Shown piece by piece: positions 28,031 to 38,329 of a stretch of DNA of 64,000 nucleotides. The notes beneath the pieces were generated by a model, which was not told the origin of the DNA, did no database searches, and worked only from the letters and a program-made list of their open reading frames with translations. The DNA lies in contig NZ_SNZJ01000008.1 of the NCBI RefSeq assembly GCF_004363555.1, forward strand, positions 124,001 through 188,000, in the 5' to 3' direction. Source of the stretch: Halomonas ventosae. Lineage in GTDB: Bacteria > Pseudomonadota > Gammaproteobacteria > Pseudomonadales > Halomonadaceae. Numbering within the stretch: position 1 is the stretch's first letter; every line of letters starts with the position of its first letter. The translations under genes were made by a program, and so were the position numbers.

Positions 28031-29095
28031 TCAGCGAGACTGGACCTCGGACCAGAGCTGCTGGAAGGTCTGCAGGGCATCACCTTCCAGGCTGGGAGTG
28101 AAGCGCAGTCGCTCCATGTCCGCCTCGCTGGGCTGGACGGGCGGCTCGGTCAGCACCGCGTCCAGGTAGGGCTCGGCGGCCGCATTGGGGCTGGCGTAGT
28201 AGTTGTAGTTGGAGAGCTGGGCGCCGACCTCGGCATCGAGGATGAAGTCGATGAACTTGTGGGCCATGTCCGGGTTGGGGGCCTCGGAGGGGATGAGCAT
28301 CGCATCCACCCACATCTCGGCGCCCTCGTCGGGGATCATGAAGTCCAGGGTCTCGAAGGTTTCCGGGTCCTCGTCCTTGAAGAAGAGGTAGTCGCCGTTA
28401 TAGGAGAGCCCCACGTGGGTGACGCCGCGGGCCAGCTGCTGCAGCGCCGGGGTGCCATCGGTGAAGCCGCTGAAGGTGTCGCGGCCCTTGGTGTCGATCA
28501 GCAGCCGGGCAGCCTCCTTCCAGGCGTTCATGTCGGTGCAGTCATAGCCGTGCCCCAGGTAGGCGCAGGCGCCCCCCATGCTGACCTGGCCGTCGCCCAT
28601 CAGGGCGAAGGGATGGTCGGGGTTGACCTCGGGGTCGAACAGCAGCGACCAGCTCTTGGGGGCATCCGGGAAGGTCTCGGTGTTGTAGACGATGCCGGTG
28701 GTGCCCCACTGGTAGGGCGCGCTGTACTCGGCCCCCGGGTCGTAGGCCGGGTCCTGGAACTGCGCCATGACGTTGTCGAGGTTCTCGAGCTTCGACTTGT
28801 CGAGCTTCTGCACCAGGCCGGTCTGGATCAGTCGCGGCACGTAGTAGTTGGACGGCACGATGATATCGTACTGCGAGACCCCGCCGGCGTTGAGCTTGGC
28901 GAACATCTCAGGCAGCGAGTTGAAGTAGTTCTGCACGACCTCGACGTCGTACTTCTCCTCGAAGGCCTCGATGATCTCGGGGTCCATGTACTCGGTCCAG
29001 TTGAACAGGTAGAGCTTGTTCTCCTGGGCCTGGACGCTGCCGGCCAGCAGCGCGGCGCCGACGGACAGGGCAAGTGCGGTCTTGTTGATTGTCAT
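28031..29095 (-). CDS. potF: Polyamine ABC transporter substrate-binding protein (PotF/SpuD family), copy 2
   Basis: A 354-residue periplasmic protein with a clear signal peptide (about residues 1-23, ending SVQA). The PotF/SpuD-type core includes LYLFNWTEYMDPEI, NYFNSLPEM, DIIVPSNYYVPRL and YQWGTTGIVYN. It delivers putrescine and/or spermidine to PotHI/PotG. It directly follows potI in the operon (41-base gap) with a GAGGAGAG ribosome-binding site. The hairpin after its stop suggests that it is made in excess over the membrane components. Confidence 0.9.
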   Translation of the reverse strand: MTINKTALALSVGAALLAGSVQAQENKLYLFNWTEYMDPEIIEAFEEKYDVEVVQNYFNSLPEMFAKLNAGGVSQYDIIVPSNYYVPRLIQTGLVQKLDKSKLENLDNVMAQFQDPAYDPGAEYSAPYQWGTTGIVYNTETFPDAPKSWSLLFDPEVNPDHPFALMGDGQVSMGGACAYLGHGYDCTDMNAWKEAARLLIDTKGRDTFSGFTDGTPALQQLARGVTHVGLSYNGDYLFFKDEDPETFETLDFMIPDEGAEMWVDAMLIPSEAPNPDMAHKFIDFILDAEVGAQLSNYNYYASPNAAAEPYLDAVLTEPPVQPSEADMERLRFTPSLEGDALQTFQQLWSEVQSR

Positions 29096-29136
29096 CTCGG
29101 ACTCTCCTCGTTTCCCCTAGGGAAGGCTTGGCCGGC

Positions 29137-29934
29137 TCATGCCTGCCGGCGACGGCTGAACACCAGGCTGATGATGGCGGCGAGGGCCACCGCGCCGATC
29201 ATCAGCGTGGCGATGGCATTGATCTCGGGCGACACCCCCTTCTTGATCGCCCCCCAGATGTAGATCGGCAGGGTCGCGCTCTCCGGCCCCGCGGTGAAGA
29301 AGCTGATCACGAAGTCATCCACCGACAGTGTAAAGGAGAGGAAGAAGGCCGAGATCAACGCCGGCTTGATGGTCGGCAGCATGAAGTGCACCACCCGCTT
29401 GGTCGGCGACGCATAGAGGTCCTTGGCGGCCTCGAAGAGCGTCGGGTCCAGGCCCACGAAGCGCGAGTAGACGATCAGCGCCACGAAGGGGATCTGGAAG
29501 GTGACGTGGGCGATGATCATGGTCACCAGGCCCGGCTGCAGCAGCCCGGTGAGGCGATGGACCTGCACGAAGAAGGCCATCTCGGAGATGCCAAAGACGA
29601 TGTCCGGCAGCACGATGGGCAGGTAGATCAGCACGATCAGCCAGCCCAGCTTGCGGTGACGGTGGCGGTACATGCCGTAGCCGATCAGACAGCCGATCCC
29701 CAGCGCGATCACCGAGGAGGTGATGGCCAGGATCATGCTGTTGGAAAAGGCCGAGAGGATCTCCTCGTTGCCCATCAGGCGGCCATACCAGCGCAGCGAG
29801 AGGCCGGTGAAGGTGGCCGCACTGTTGGAGGCATTGAAGGAGAACAGCACCACCACGGCGAGCGGCAGATAGAGGAAGGCCAGGGTGAACCACCAGAAGC
29901 CGGTCAGGCCGCGCTTGAGCGTACGCTTTCTCAT
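29137..29934 (-). CDS. potI: Polyamine ABC transporter permease PotI
   Basis: A 265-residue inner-membrane permease with six predicted transmembrane segments, starting MRKRTLKRGLTGFWW. The ABC-coupling EAA loop (FEAAKDLYASPTKRVVHFML) is in the C-terminal half. The segment FTLSVDDFVISFFTAG is typical of PotC/PotI. The ATG overlaps the potH stop (ATGA). It forms the translocation pore with PotH. Confidence 0.92.
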   Translation of the reverse strand: MRKRTLKRGLTGFWWFTLAFLYLPLAVVVLFSFNASNSAATFTGLSLRWYGRLMGNEEILSAFSNSMILAITSSVIALGIGCLIGYGMYRHRHRKLGWLIVLIYLPIVLPDIVFGISEMAFFVQVHRLTGLLQPGLVTMIIAHVTFQIPFVALIVYSRFVGLDPTLFEAAKDLYASPTKRVVHFMLPTIKPALISAFFLSFTLSVDDFVISFFTAGPESATLPIYIWGAIKKGVSPEINAIATLMIGAVALAAIISLVFSRRRQA

Positions 29935-30854
29935 ATCACCACCTCCTCGCCGCCACCCAGGCGCTTGCCGATGCGACGCATGGCGAACAGCCCGATGAAG
30001 GTGGCGATCAGCATCAGGATCGCGCCGGCCGCCCCCAGCGGCCAGTTGGCCCCGCCGGCGAACTGGTTGGCCACCAGGTTGCCGAGCATCATGCCCTTGC
30101 CGCCGCCGAGCAGCTCGGGGATCACGTACATGCCGAAGGCGGGGATCGCCACCAGCACGATGCCGGCCAGCAGCCCCGGCAGGGTCTGGGGGAAGACGGC
30201 GTGCCAGAAGGCCCGCACCGGCGAGGCGAAGAGGTCCTGGGCAGCCTCCACCTGGGCGGTGTCGAGCTTCTCGAAGGCGGCGTAGAGCGGCAGCACCATG
30301 AACGGCAGGAAGTTGTAGACCAGGCCCAGGGTCACCGCGAAGTTCGACGGATAGAGCCCCATGTTGGCGCTGATCAGGCCCAGCGCCTCGGCGAGCTCGG
30401 AGAGCGGGGTGCCGGGCGCCAGCAGGTTCATCCAGCCGAAGGTGCGGATCACCTGGTTGGTCCAGCTCGGCACCACCACCAGCAGCAGCATGATCGGCCG
30501 CCACTTCGCCCGGCAGGTACTGATGTAGTAGGCGATGGGATAGGCGACGATCACCACCAGGCCGGTGGAGACCAGCGTCTGCCACAGCGAGCGCAGCAGA
30601 GTGTAGAGGTTGCCGGGGCTCCAGCCCAGGAAGCCGAAGCCGGCCAGGCGCCGGAAGGACTCCAGCGACAGCGGCATCTCCGGCAGGCCATAGGGGCCGT
30701 TGGTCATGAAGGCCACGCCCATCAGGTAGGCGCTGGGCAGCACCAGGAAGATCACGATCCAGGTTGCCCCGGGGGCCACGGTGGCCAGCAGGTGCCGTGC
30801 CTCGCGCACCATGCCGCGGCTGCGGGCGGAGGGCGTTACGCCGGTATAGGCCAT
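29931..30854 (-). CDS. potH: Polyamine ABC transporter permease PotH
   Basis: A 307-residue permease with six predicted membrane segments. The EAA loop (VEAAQDLFASPVRAFWHAVF) and the WTNQVIRTFGWMNLL segment fit PotB/PotH. It partners PotI, with which it overlaps by four bases, and follows potG by 10 bases. The N-terminal ~25 residues are polar and cytoplasmic. Confidence 0.92.
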   Translation of the reverse strand: MAYTGVTPSARSRGMVREARHLLATVAPGATWIVIFLVLPSAYLMGVAFMTNGPYGLPEMPLSLESFRRLAGFGFLGWSPGNLYTLLRSLWQTLVSTGLVVIVAYPIAYYISTCRAKWRPIMLLLVVVPSWTNQVIRTFGWMNLLAPGTPLSELAEALGLISANMGLYPSNFAVTLGLVYNFLPFMVLPLYAAFEKLDTAQVEAAQDLFASPVRAFWHAVFPQTLPGLLAGIVLVAIPAFGMYVIPELLGGGKGMMLGNLVANQFAGGANWPLGAAGAILMLIATFIGLFAMRRIGKRLGGGEEVVI

Positions 30855-30864
30855 GTGCGTCTCC

Positions 30865-31992
<1,128 letters not shown>

Positions 31993-32024
31993 GGGGGTGC
32001 CCTCTCGGTTCTCAATGGCCCGGT

Positions 32025-33314
32025 TCACAGCCGGTCCCGCAGTTTGTAGAAGTTGGTGGCCAGCACCAGCAGCGGCTTGCGCAGCAGGGCGCCGCCCGGG
32101 AAGTGGCGATGGGGCATGGCGGCGAAGACGTCGAAGCGCTCGCTCTGCCCGGCGATGGCCTCGGCCAGCAGCTTGCCGGCCAGCCCCGCCAGGGCCATGC
32201 CGTGTCCGGAATAGCCCTGGGCGTAGTAGACGTTGCTCCCCAGCCGGCCGAAGTCCGGCGCCCGGTCGAGGGTGATGGCCACGTCCCCGCCCCAGCGGTA
32301 GTCGATGCGCACCCCTTCGAGGACCGGAAAGATCCGCGCGATCTTGGCATCCATGCGCGCCTCGAGGCCCCGAGGCTCCCGGCCATCGTAGCTGACCTCG
32401 CCGCCATAGATCAGGCGCCGGTCGGCGGAGAGCCGATAGTAGTCGAGCACGAAGTTGGCATCGGACAGGGCATCGTTGCGCGGCAGCACCCGGGCCGCCC
32501 GCTCGGCCGAGAGCGGCTCGGTGGCGATCATGTAGTTGGCGGCGCGCATGATGCGGCCGGAGAGTTCGGGCACGAGGCCCGCCTGGTAGGCGTTGGTGCC
32601 CAGCACCACGAAGTCGGCGGTGACCCGGCCAGCGGCGGTGACCACACTGGCCGGCTGGCCATGGCGCACCTCCACGGCGGCACTCTGCTCGTGCATCGCC
32701 ACCCCGGCGCGGCGGGCCGCCCGGGCCAGGCCCAGGGTATAGTTGAGGGGGTGCAGGTGGCCGCCCTCGGCATCGTGCAGGGCCGCCGGGTAGGCATCGG
32801 TCACGACGTGCTCGCGCAGGGCCTCCCCCTGGAGCATGGTGAGCGCCGGGTAGCCGTAGTCGCGCGCCATGCGCTCGCGAAAGGCCTCGAGCTCGCGCAC
32901 GTGGCGCCGCTTGACCGCAGCGTGCAGGTAGCCCCAGGCCAGCTCGCAGGGAATGGCGTGGCGCTCGACCAGCTCGGCGGTGAGACGCACCGCCTCGCGG
33001 CTCATCTCCCAGATATCCCGGGCCCGCTCCCGTCCCAGGGCCTTCTCCACGGTGGCGATGTCGGTGCCCAGCCCCGGCAGGATCTGGCCCCCGCTGCGCC
33101 CGGAGGCACCATGCCCGATCTCCCCGGCCTCCAGCAGCACTACCGAGTAGCCCCGCTCGGCCAGGTGCAGTGCCGCCGAGCAGCCGGTGATGCCGCCTCC
33201 GACCACGCAGACATCGGCCTTCACCTCGCCCTCGAGCGGGGGGCAGTCGCCGAGCTCGACGGCGATGGAGTCGCGGTACCAGGAGGCGGGCGGCGCCAGC
33301 GGCGGGGTCGTCAT
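32025..33314 (-). CDS. puuB: Gamma-glutamylputrescine oxidase-like FAD enzyme (PuuB), operon-leading copy
   Basis: A 429-residue DAO-fold flavoenzyme with VCVVGGGITGCSAALHL, GHGASGRSGGQI, YYRLSADRRLIYGGE and VYYAQGYSGHGMALAG. It is the first gene of the potGHI-potF-puuA-potF operon, so oxidation of glutamylated polyamines imported by this transporter is the natural role. ATG at 33314 has AGGTG at good spacing; a GTG at 33323 would add three residues. Compared with the copy at 24036, the Asn of the SGRNGG motif is Ser. Confidence 0.85.
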   Translation of the reverse strand: MTTPPLAPPASWYRDSIAVELGDCPPLEGEVKADVCVVGGGITGCSAALHLAERGYSVVLLEAGEIGHGASGRSGGQILPGLGTDIATVEKALGRERARDIWEMSREAVRLTAELVERHAIPCELAWGYLHAAVKRRHVRELEAFRERMARDYGYPALTMLQGEALREHVVTDAYPAALHDAEGGHLHPLNYTLGLARAARRAGVAMHEQSAAVEVRHGQPASVVTAAGRVTADFVVLGTNAYQAGLVPELSGRIMRAANYMIATEPLSAERAARVLPRNDALSDANFVLDYYRLSADRRLIYGGEVSYDGREPRGLEARMDAKIARIFPVLEGVRIDYRWGGDVAITLDRAPDFGRLGSNVYYAQGYSGHGMALAGLAGKLLAEAIAGQSERFDVFAAMPHRHFPGGALLRKPLLVLATNFYKLRDRL

Positions 33315-33734
33315 GCGGGACACCTGTCGTGTGATGCGCGGTGCGCTGGTTGTTGTTGGCTTCCTCGCCCGGAGAAACCACCCGGGCAGGCCACTTCAGT
33401 TTGACACCAGCACCGCAACACCTGTCAAGTATTTAATACCTTGCTGGCGAGCGGCTTTCACGATGCGTCAACCCGGCCTTGTTCCACTCCGATACAATAG
33501 TCTGTTTTCAAAGACATATATGGGTGAGAAAAGAACGTTGACGGCCAGGCGGGCACCCGGCATGCCGCGCAGATCTCGTCAATTAATCACCATCACCCGC
33601 CCGGACGAGACGTTGAGGGAACCCTGCCTTCACGTCAGGGTTCACTCACGCAAGGGTCAGCAGGTGAGCCTTTTATCGACTCGAGACACCCGCCATCCTC
33701 CAGTGAGGACCACGCCCCGACCGAGGAGACCCCC
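33315..33734. other. Control region between puuB and bauA
   Basis: A gene-free 420 bases, noticeably richer in A+T than its surroundings. It contains TTGACA (33401-33406) and its complement TGTCAA (33423-33428), 16 bases apart, which could be a dyad or opposed -35 boxes. An imperfect AT-rich palindrome CAAGTATTTAATACCTTG (33426-33443) overlaps this. A perfect eight-base hairpin GAACCCTG / CAGGGTTC (33619-33643) lies upstream of bauA. No convincing small gene was seen. Confidence 0.5.
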
Positions 33735-35093
33735 ATGACGGCGTCGACTGCCCCTGCCCCCCATGCCGTCGAGTACGGCAAGGGCGATAGCCCGCTCAAC
33801 CACCACTACTGGATGCCGTTCAGCGCCAATCGCGACTTCCATGCCCATCCGCGGGTGATCACCGCCGCCGAGGGACGCTACTTCATCGACGACCGCGGCC
33901 GGCGACTGTTCGACTCCCTCTCCGGCCTCTGGACCTGCGGCGCCGGCCACAATCGCACCGAGATCCAGCAGGCGGTGGCAACCCAACTGGGCCGGCTGGA
34001 CTATGCCCCGGGCTTCCAGGTCGCCCACCCGCTCGCCTTCGAGCTGGCCGAACGGGTGGCGGCGCTGACTCCGCCGGGCCTGGACCACATCTTCTTCACC
34101 GACTCCGGCTCCGAGTCCGCCGACACCGCGGTAAAGATGGCGCGCGCCTACTGGCGCCTCCAGGGGCGTCCGGAGAAGACCCGGCTGATCGGCCGCGCCA
34201 AGGGCTACCACGGCGTCAACGTGGGTGGCACCAGCCTCGGCGGGATCGGCGGCAATCGCAAGCACTATGGCCAGCTGCTGGACGTCACCCACCTGCCCCA
34301 CACCCTGCAGCCGGGCCTCGCCTTCACCCGCGGCCAGGCCGAGAGCGGCGCGGAGCTCGCCGACGCCCTGCTCGATCAGATCGCCCTGCACGACGCCTCC
34401 AGCATCGCCGCGGTGATCGTCGAGCCCATGTCCGGTTCGGCCGGGGTTATCGTGCCGCCGAGGGGCTACCTGGAGCGGCTGCGCGAGATCTGCTCCGCCC
34501 ACGACATCCTGCTGATCTTCGACGAGGTGATCACCGCCTTCGGTCGCGCCGGCGCCCGCACCGGCGCCGAGGCCTTCGGGGTCACCCCGGATATCATGAA
34601 CGTGGCCAAGCAGCTCACCAACGGCGCGGTGCCCATGGGGGCCGTGATCGCCTCGCGGGAGATCTTCGACACCTTCATGGCGGGGGGCGGGCCGACGCAC
34701 GCCATCGAGTTCCCCCACGGCTATACCTACAGCGCCCATCCCGTGGCGTGCGCCGCAGGGCTGGCGACGCTGGACCTGTTCGAGCGCGAGGACTTCCCCG
34801 GACAGGTGCGGGCCATCGCCCCGGCGTTCGAGGCGAAGCTCCACTCCCTCAGGGGTCGCCCCCACGTGGTGGATATCCGCAACCACGGCCTGGCCGGGGC
34901 CCTGCAGCTCGCGCCCCGCGACGGGGATCCGACCATCCGCCCCCGCGATGCCCATCTGGCGCTCTGGGAGGCGGGCTTCTATGTGCGCTACGGCGGCGAC
35001 ACCCTGCAGTTCGGACCGCCGTTCGGCACCACGGAGGCGGAGCTCGAGCGGCTCTTCGATGCCGTGGCCACCACCCTGGACCGGCTGGCATGA
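33735..35093 (+). CDS. bauA: Beta-alanine (omega-amino acid):pyruvate transaminase
   Basis: A 452-residue class III PLP aminotransferase. It is very similar throughout to the Pseudomonas omega-amino acid:pyruvate transaminase: HYWMPFSANRDF, FDSLSGLWTCGAGHNR, SGSESADTAVKM, LLIFDEVITAFGR, the PLP-Lys in MNVAKQLTNGAVPMG and FPHGYTYSAHPVACAAG. It converts beta-alanine, a product of spermidine and diaminopropane breakdown, to malonate semialdehyde. GAGGAGA ribosome-binding site. Divergent from the polyamine operon and convergent with a LysR gene (24-base gap). Confidence 0.9.
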   Translation: MTASTAPAPHAVEYGKGDSPLNHHYWMPFSANRDFHAHPRVITAAEGRYFIDDRGRRLFDSLSGLWTCGAGHNRTEIQQAVATQLGRLDYAPGFQVAHPLAFELAERVAALTPPGLDHIFFTDSGSESADTAVKMARAYWRLQGRPEKTRLIGRAKGYHGVNVGGTSLGGIGGNRKHYGQLLDVTHLPHTLQPGLAFTRGQAESGAELADALLDQIALHDASSIAAVIVEPMSGSAGVIVPPRGYLERLREICSAHDILLIFDEVITAFGRAGARTGAEAFGVTPDIMNVAKQLTNGAVPMGAVIASREIFDTFMAGGGPTHAIEFPHGYTYSAHPVACAAGLATLDLFEREDFPGQVRAIAPAFEAKLHSLRGRPHVVDIRNHGLAGALQLAPRDGDPTIRPRDAHLALWEAGFYVRYGGDTLQFGPPFGTTEAELERLFDAVATTLDRLA

Positions 35094-35117
35094 CGGGCGG
35101 CCCGGCGGCGCCGGTAT

Positions 35118-36023
35118 CTAACCGAGCGCGGCCAGGAAGGCCTCCAGCACGCGATGGGGGCGCCGGTCGCGCTGGGTGATCGCCACCAGCGGGATGCGAT
35201 AGCGGCAGGCGTCGGGGCACAGCGCCCGCAGCCGCCCGGCGGCCACCCAGGGCGCCGCCAGGTGGTCGGGAAGGTAGCCGATGTAGCAGCCGGTGAGGAT
35301 CAGGAAGGCCGCGCCCTCGCGATCCGATGCCGTGGCCGCCCCGTGCAGCTGCGCATGCGCAGCCCGGGCGGCTTCCGGCAGCGGGTAGCCGGGCACCACC
35401 GCCTCGTGGGCCGCCAGGCGCTGGGGGTCCACCACCGCCTCGGCGAAGAGCGGATGGCTGTCGGCACAGTAGAGCAGGGAGCGCTCGTCGTAGAGCACCT
35501 CGCTCGCCAGGCTCGACGGCAGGTTGACCTCTGGCACGACCCCCACGTGCAGTCGGCCGTCCACCACGCCCCGGGCGATGCTGTCGGGTGCCTCCATGGC
35601 GATGTTGATGCGCACCTCCGGGCCGCGCGCCTTGAGTTCGGCCAGGGCGTGGGTGATGCGCATCTCGGGCATGCTGACCAGGTTGTCGGTGATGCCGATG
35701 TTGAGCTCGCCGCGCAGGCTCTCGTGGAGCCCGTTCACCTCGGTGCGAAAGATCTCCAGGGAGGCCAGCAGGGTGAGCCCCGCCTCGTAGACCTGGCGTC
35801 CCTCCTCGGTGAGCGAGAAGCCACCGCGGCCTCGCTGGCAGAGACGCAGCCCCAGGCGACGCTCCAGGTCGTTCATGTGCAGGCTGATGGCCGAGCGGCC
35901 GACGCCGAGCACCCCCTCGGCGGCGGAGAAGCCGCCGCACTCCACCACCGCCTTGAAGACGCGGATCAGGCGGATGTCGAAGTCGCTGACCTGGCCCAGG
36001 GGGGCCACCGGGTGGTCGCTCAC
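35118..36023 (-). CDS. LysR-family transcriptional regulator
   Basis: A 301-residue LysR protein. The N-terminal helix-turn-helix (about residues 12-70; FKAVVECGGFSAAEGVLGVG, HMNDLERRLGLRLC) precedes a substrate-binding domain. The likely start is GTG at 36023, three bases after GGAGGAG; a longer upstream frame runs into moeB. It is ten bases downstream of moeB and convergent with bauA. Pseudomonas BauR, the activator of beta-alanine genes, is also LysR type, so control of bauA is plausible but unproven. Confidence 0.85.
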   Translation of the reverse strand: MSDHPVAPLGQVSDFDIRLIRVFKAVVECGGFSAAEGVLGVGRSAISLHMNDLERRLGLRLCQRGRGGFSLTEEGRQVYEAGLTLLASLEIFRTEVNGLHESLRGELNIGITDNLVSMPEMRITHALAELKARGPEVRINIAMEAPDSIARGVVDGRLHVGVVPEVNLPSSLASEVLYDERSLLYCADSHPLFAEAVVDPQRLAAHEAVVPGYPLPEAARAAHAQLHGAATASDREGAAFLILTGCYIGYLPDHLAAPWVAAGRLRALCPDACRYRIPLVAITQRDRRPHRVLEAFLAALG

Positions 36024-36033
36024 GGGCTCCTCC

Positions 36034-36795
36034 TCAGGCCGGCCCGCAGACCGGGCAGGCAGGGTCGCGGGGCACCCGGAAGTGGCGCCACTGGCCGCCG
36101 AGGCCATCGAAGGTGGAGAGCCCGCGATGGGGCGTACCGGCGCCGCTGACCAGCTTGATCGCCTCTAGGGCCTGGAAGCTGCCGATCAGGCCCACCAGGG
36201 GCGCCACCACGCCGCTCTCGGCGCAGCTGAGCGCCTCGTCGCCCTCCCCACTCGCCCCTCCCCCGGGCGGATAGAGGCAGGCATAGCAGGGCGAGTCGGG
36301 GTCGCGGGGATCGAAGACGGCGAGCTGGCCGGAGAAGCGGATCGCCGCCCCGGAGACCAGCGGCACCCGCGCCGTGCGACAGGCGGCGTTGATGGCATAG
36401 CGGCTGGAAAAGCGGTCGGTGCAGTCGAGCACCACGTCCGCCTCGGCGACCGCCCGCGCCAGCGCCGCGCCGTCGAGATGCTCGGTGATCGCTTGAATCG
36501 TGCAGCCGGGGTTGAGGGCGAGCGCCGCTTCCCGGGCCGACTCGGCCTTGTTGCGACCCAGATCGGCGGTGGCGTGGGCGATCTGGCGCTGCAGGTTGGA
36601 GAGCTCGACCTCGTCGGCATCGGCCAGGGTCAGCCGGCCAAGGCCCGCGGCCGCCAGGTAGAGGGCCACCGGCGAGCCCAGCCCGCCGGCGCCGACCACC
36701 AGGGCGTGGCCGGCGAGCAGCCGCTCCTGGCCGTCGATGTCGACCTGGTCGAGCATGATCTGGCGGCTGTAGCGCAGCAGGGCCTGGTCATCCAT
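36034..36795 (-). CDS. moeB: MoeB/ThiF-family adenylyltransferase
   Basis: A 253-residue E1-like enzyme that adenylates the C-terminal glycine of a ubiquitin-like sulfur carrier such as MoaD. It has the ATP-binding loop VVGAGGLGSPVALYL (about residues 33-47), ELSNLQRQIAHATADLG, and zinc-binding Cys pairs (CYACLYPP and CPVCGP). Position near prmC and prfA matches the hemA-prfA-prmC-moeB order of gammaproteobacteria. ATG at 36795 chosen by alignment; longer frames overlap lrp. Confidence 0.9.
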   Translation of the reverse strand: MDDQALLRYSRQIMLDQVDIDGQERLLAGHALVVGAGGLGSPVALYLAAAGLGRLTLADADEVELSNLQRQIAHATADLGRNKAESAREAALALNPGCTIQAITEHLDGAALARAVAEADVVLDCTDRFSSRYAINAACRTARVPLVSGAAIRFSGQLAVFDPRDPDSPCYACLYPPGGGASGEGDEALSCAESGVVAPLVGLIGSFQALEAIKLVSGAGTPHRGLSTFDGLGGQWRHFRVPRDPACPVCGPA

Positions 36796-36803
36796 CGCGG
36801 GGC

Positions 36804-37304
36804 TCACTTCTCCTCGAACTCCTCGATCTCGGGCACGTGGAGGCTGAAGTCCTCCTTGACCTCCTCCATGACCACATAGCTCTTGGACTCCTTCACCCCG
36901 GGCAGGGTCAGCACCACGTCGCCGAGCAGCTGGCGATAGGCGGACATCTCGGGAATCCGGCACTTGAGGATATAGTCGAACTGCCCCGAGACCAGGTGGC
37001 ACTCCTGGATCTGCGGCAGCTTGGCCACGGCGCGACGGAACTCGTCGAACACCGCCGGCGACTGGGTCTCCAGGCTGATCTCGACGAACACCAGCAGGTT
37101 GGCCTTGAGCGCCCGGGGATCGAGCAGCGCCTTGTAGCCGCGGATGATGCCGGCGCGCTCCAGGCGCTTGACGCGCTCCAGGCAGGGGGTGGTGGAGAGG
37201 CCGACCCGGGAGGCCAGGTCGACATAGGAGATGCGGGCGTTCTCCTGCAGGCAGCGCAGGATCTTGAGGTCGATGCGGTCGAGCGAGCGGGTCTTGGCTT
37301 TCAT
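36804..37304 (-). CDS. lrp: Leucine-responsive regulatory protein (Lrp/AsnC family)
   Basis: A 166-residue regulator nearly the length of E. coli Lrp, with strong identity: LDRIDLKILRCLQENARISY, VGLSTTPCLERVKRLE, LLVFVEISLE, IQECHLVSGQFDYILKCR and YVVMEEVKE. It contains an N-terminal helix-turn-helix (about residues 10-60) and a C-terminal RAM ligand domain. It is a likely global regulator of amino acid metabolism. It sits between prmC and moeB, unlike the usual gene order. ATG at 37304; the preceding 149 bases probably hold its promoter. Confidence 0.9.
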   Translation of the reverse strand: MKAKTRSLDRIDLKILRCLQENARISYVDLASRVGLSTTPCLERVKRLERAGIIRGYKALLDPRALKANLLVFVEISLETQSPAVFDEFRRAVAKLPQIQECHLVSGQFDYILKCRIPEMSAYRQLLGDVVLTLPGVKESKSYVVMEEVKEDFSLHVPEIEEFEEK

Positions 37305-37453
37305 GGTCGTGGGCGTGCCGATAGGAATGGGCCGTTCACGTCGTCGCGACAGCACGATCACCTGAAAATCACCCCACCAATGGCACCCCGGCGGGTTTCA
37401 CGAATGCAAAGGCGACGAGACGTGGCGTTTTTTGCTGATCAAGATGTACCACA

Positions 37454-38329
37454 TCACGACCGCCCCCCTCCAGTCCCGCCCTCAACGTGACGTCCCAGGC
37501 TGACCCTGTCGTTGCCGCCGAGGTCGCGAAGGGTCGCGACCTCCCCATAGCCGGCATCGGCGAGGGCATCGCGCACCGCCTGCCCCTGGCCATGGCCATG
37601 CTCGAGCAGCAGCCAGCCGCCGGGCAGGAGGTGGCCACGGGCCTCGAGCACCAGGTGGCGCAGGTCGGCCAGTCCCTGCTCGGCGGCCACCAGGGCGCTG
37701 GCCGGCTCGAAGCGCAGGTCACCCTGGCGCAGGTGCGGGTCGTCCGCGGCGATATAGGGCGGGTTCGAGACGATGAGCGCGAAGCGCTCGCCGCCGTCAT
37801 CGGGGTCCAGCGCCGTGAACCAGTCGCCCTCGCGGAAGTCGACGTTGCCGATGGCGAGGCGCTCGGCATTGTGCCGGGCCAGGGCCACCGCCTCCGGGCT
37901 ACGGTCGATGCCGACCACCGACCAGCCGGGGCGCTCGCTGGCGAAGGCCAGGGCGATGGCGCCGGTACCGGTGCCGAGGTCCAGCAGCCGGCCCCGCGGC
38001 GACGCGCCATGCGCCAGGGCCGCCTCCACCAGCCGCTCGGTATCGGGACGGGGAATCAGGGTGTGCGGCGAGGTGGAAAGCCGCAGCCCCCAGAACTCGC
38101 GATCGCCGGTCAGGTAGGCCACCGGCTGGCCGGCGGCGCGCGCCGCCAGCAGCGCCTCGAAGCGGGCCTGCTCGAAGAGCGGCGCCTCGCGGTCGCCCCA
38201 GGTGTAGAGCCAGGTGCGATCGACGCCCAGCACGTGGCAGAGCAGCACCTCGGCATCGAGTCGCGCGCTCGGCGAGCCGGCGTCAACAAGGCGCCGGGCG
38301 GCCCGGGCCACCAGGGCGTCGAGGGTCAT
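37454..38329 (-). CDS. prmC: Release factor glutamine methyltransferase
   Basis: A 291-residue SAM-dependent methyltransferase that methylates the Gln of the GGQ motif in release factors. The SAM loop [13 protein letters not shown] (about residues 115-127) and catalytic NPPY (189-192) are present, preceded by the helical N-terminal substrate domain. The ATG overlaps the prfA stop (ATGA). The C-terminal tail GGTGGGRS is unremarkable. Confidence 0.95.
   Translation of the reverse strand: MTLDALVARAARRLVDAGSPSARLDAEVLLCHVLGVDRTWLYTWGDREAPLFEQARFEALLAARAAGQPVAYLTGDREFWGLRLSTSPHTLIPRPDTERLVEAALAHGASPRGRLLDLGTGTGAIALAFASERPGWSVVGIDRSPEAVALARHNAERLAIGNVDFREGDWFTALDPDDGGERFALIVSNPPYIAADDPHLRQGDLRFEPASALVAAEQGLADLRHLVLEARGHLLPGGWLLLEHGHGQGQAVRDALADAGYGEVATLRDLGGNDRVSLGRHVEGGTGGGRS

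Noticed and set aside
29137..30585. A 482-codon frame starting inside potH and ending with PotI
   Set aside because: The N-terminal part is an out-of-frame reading of potH; PotI starts at 29934 with an ATGA overlap.
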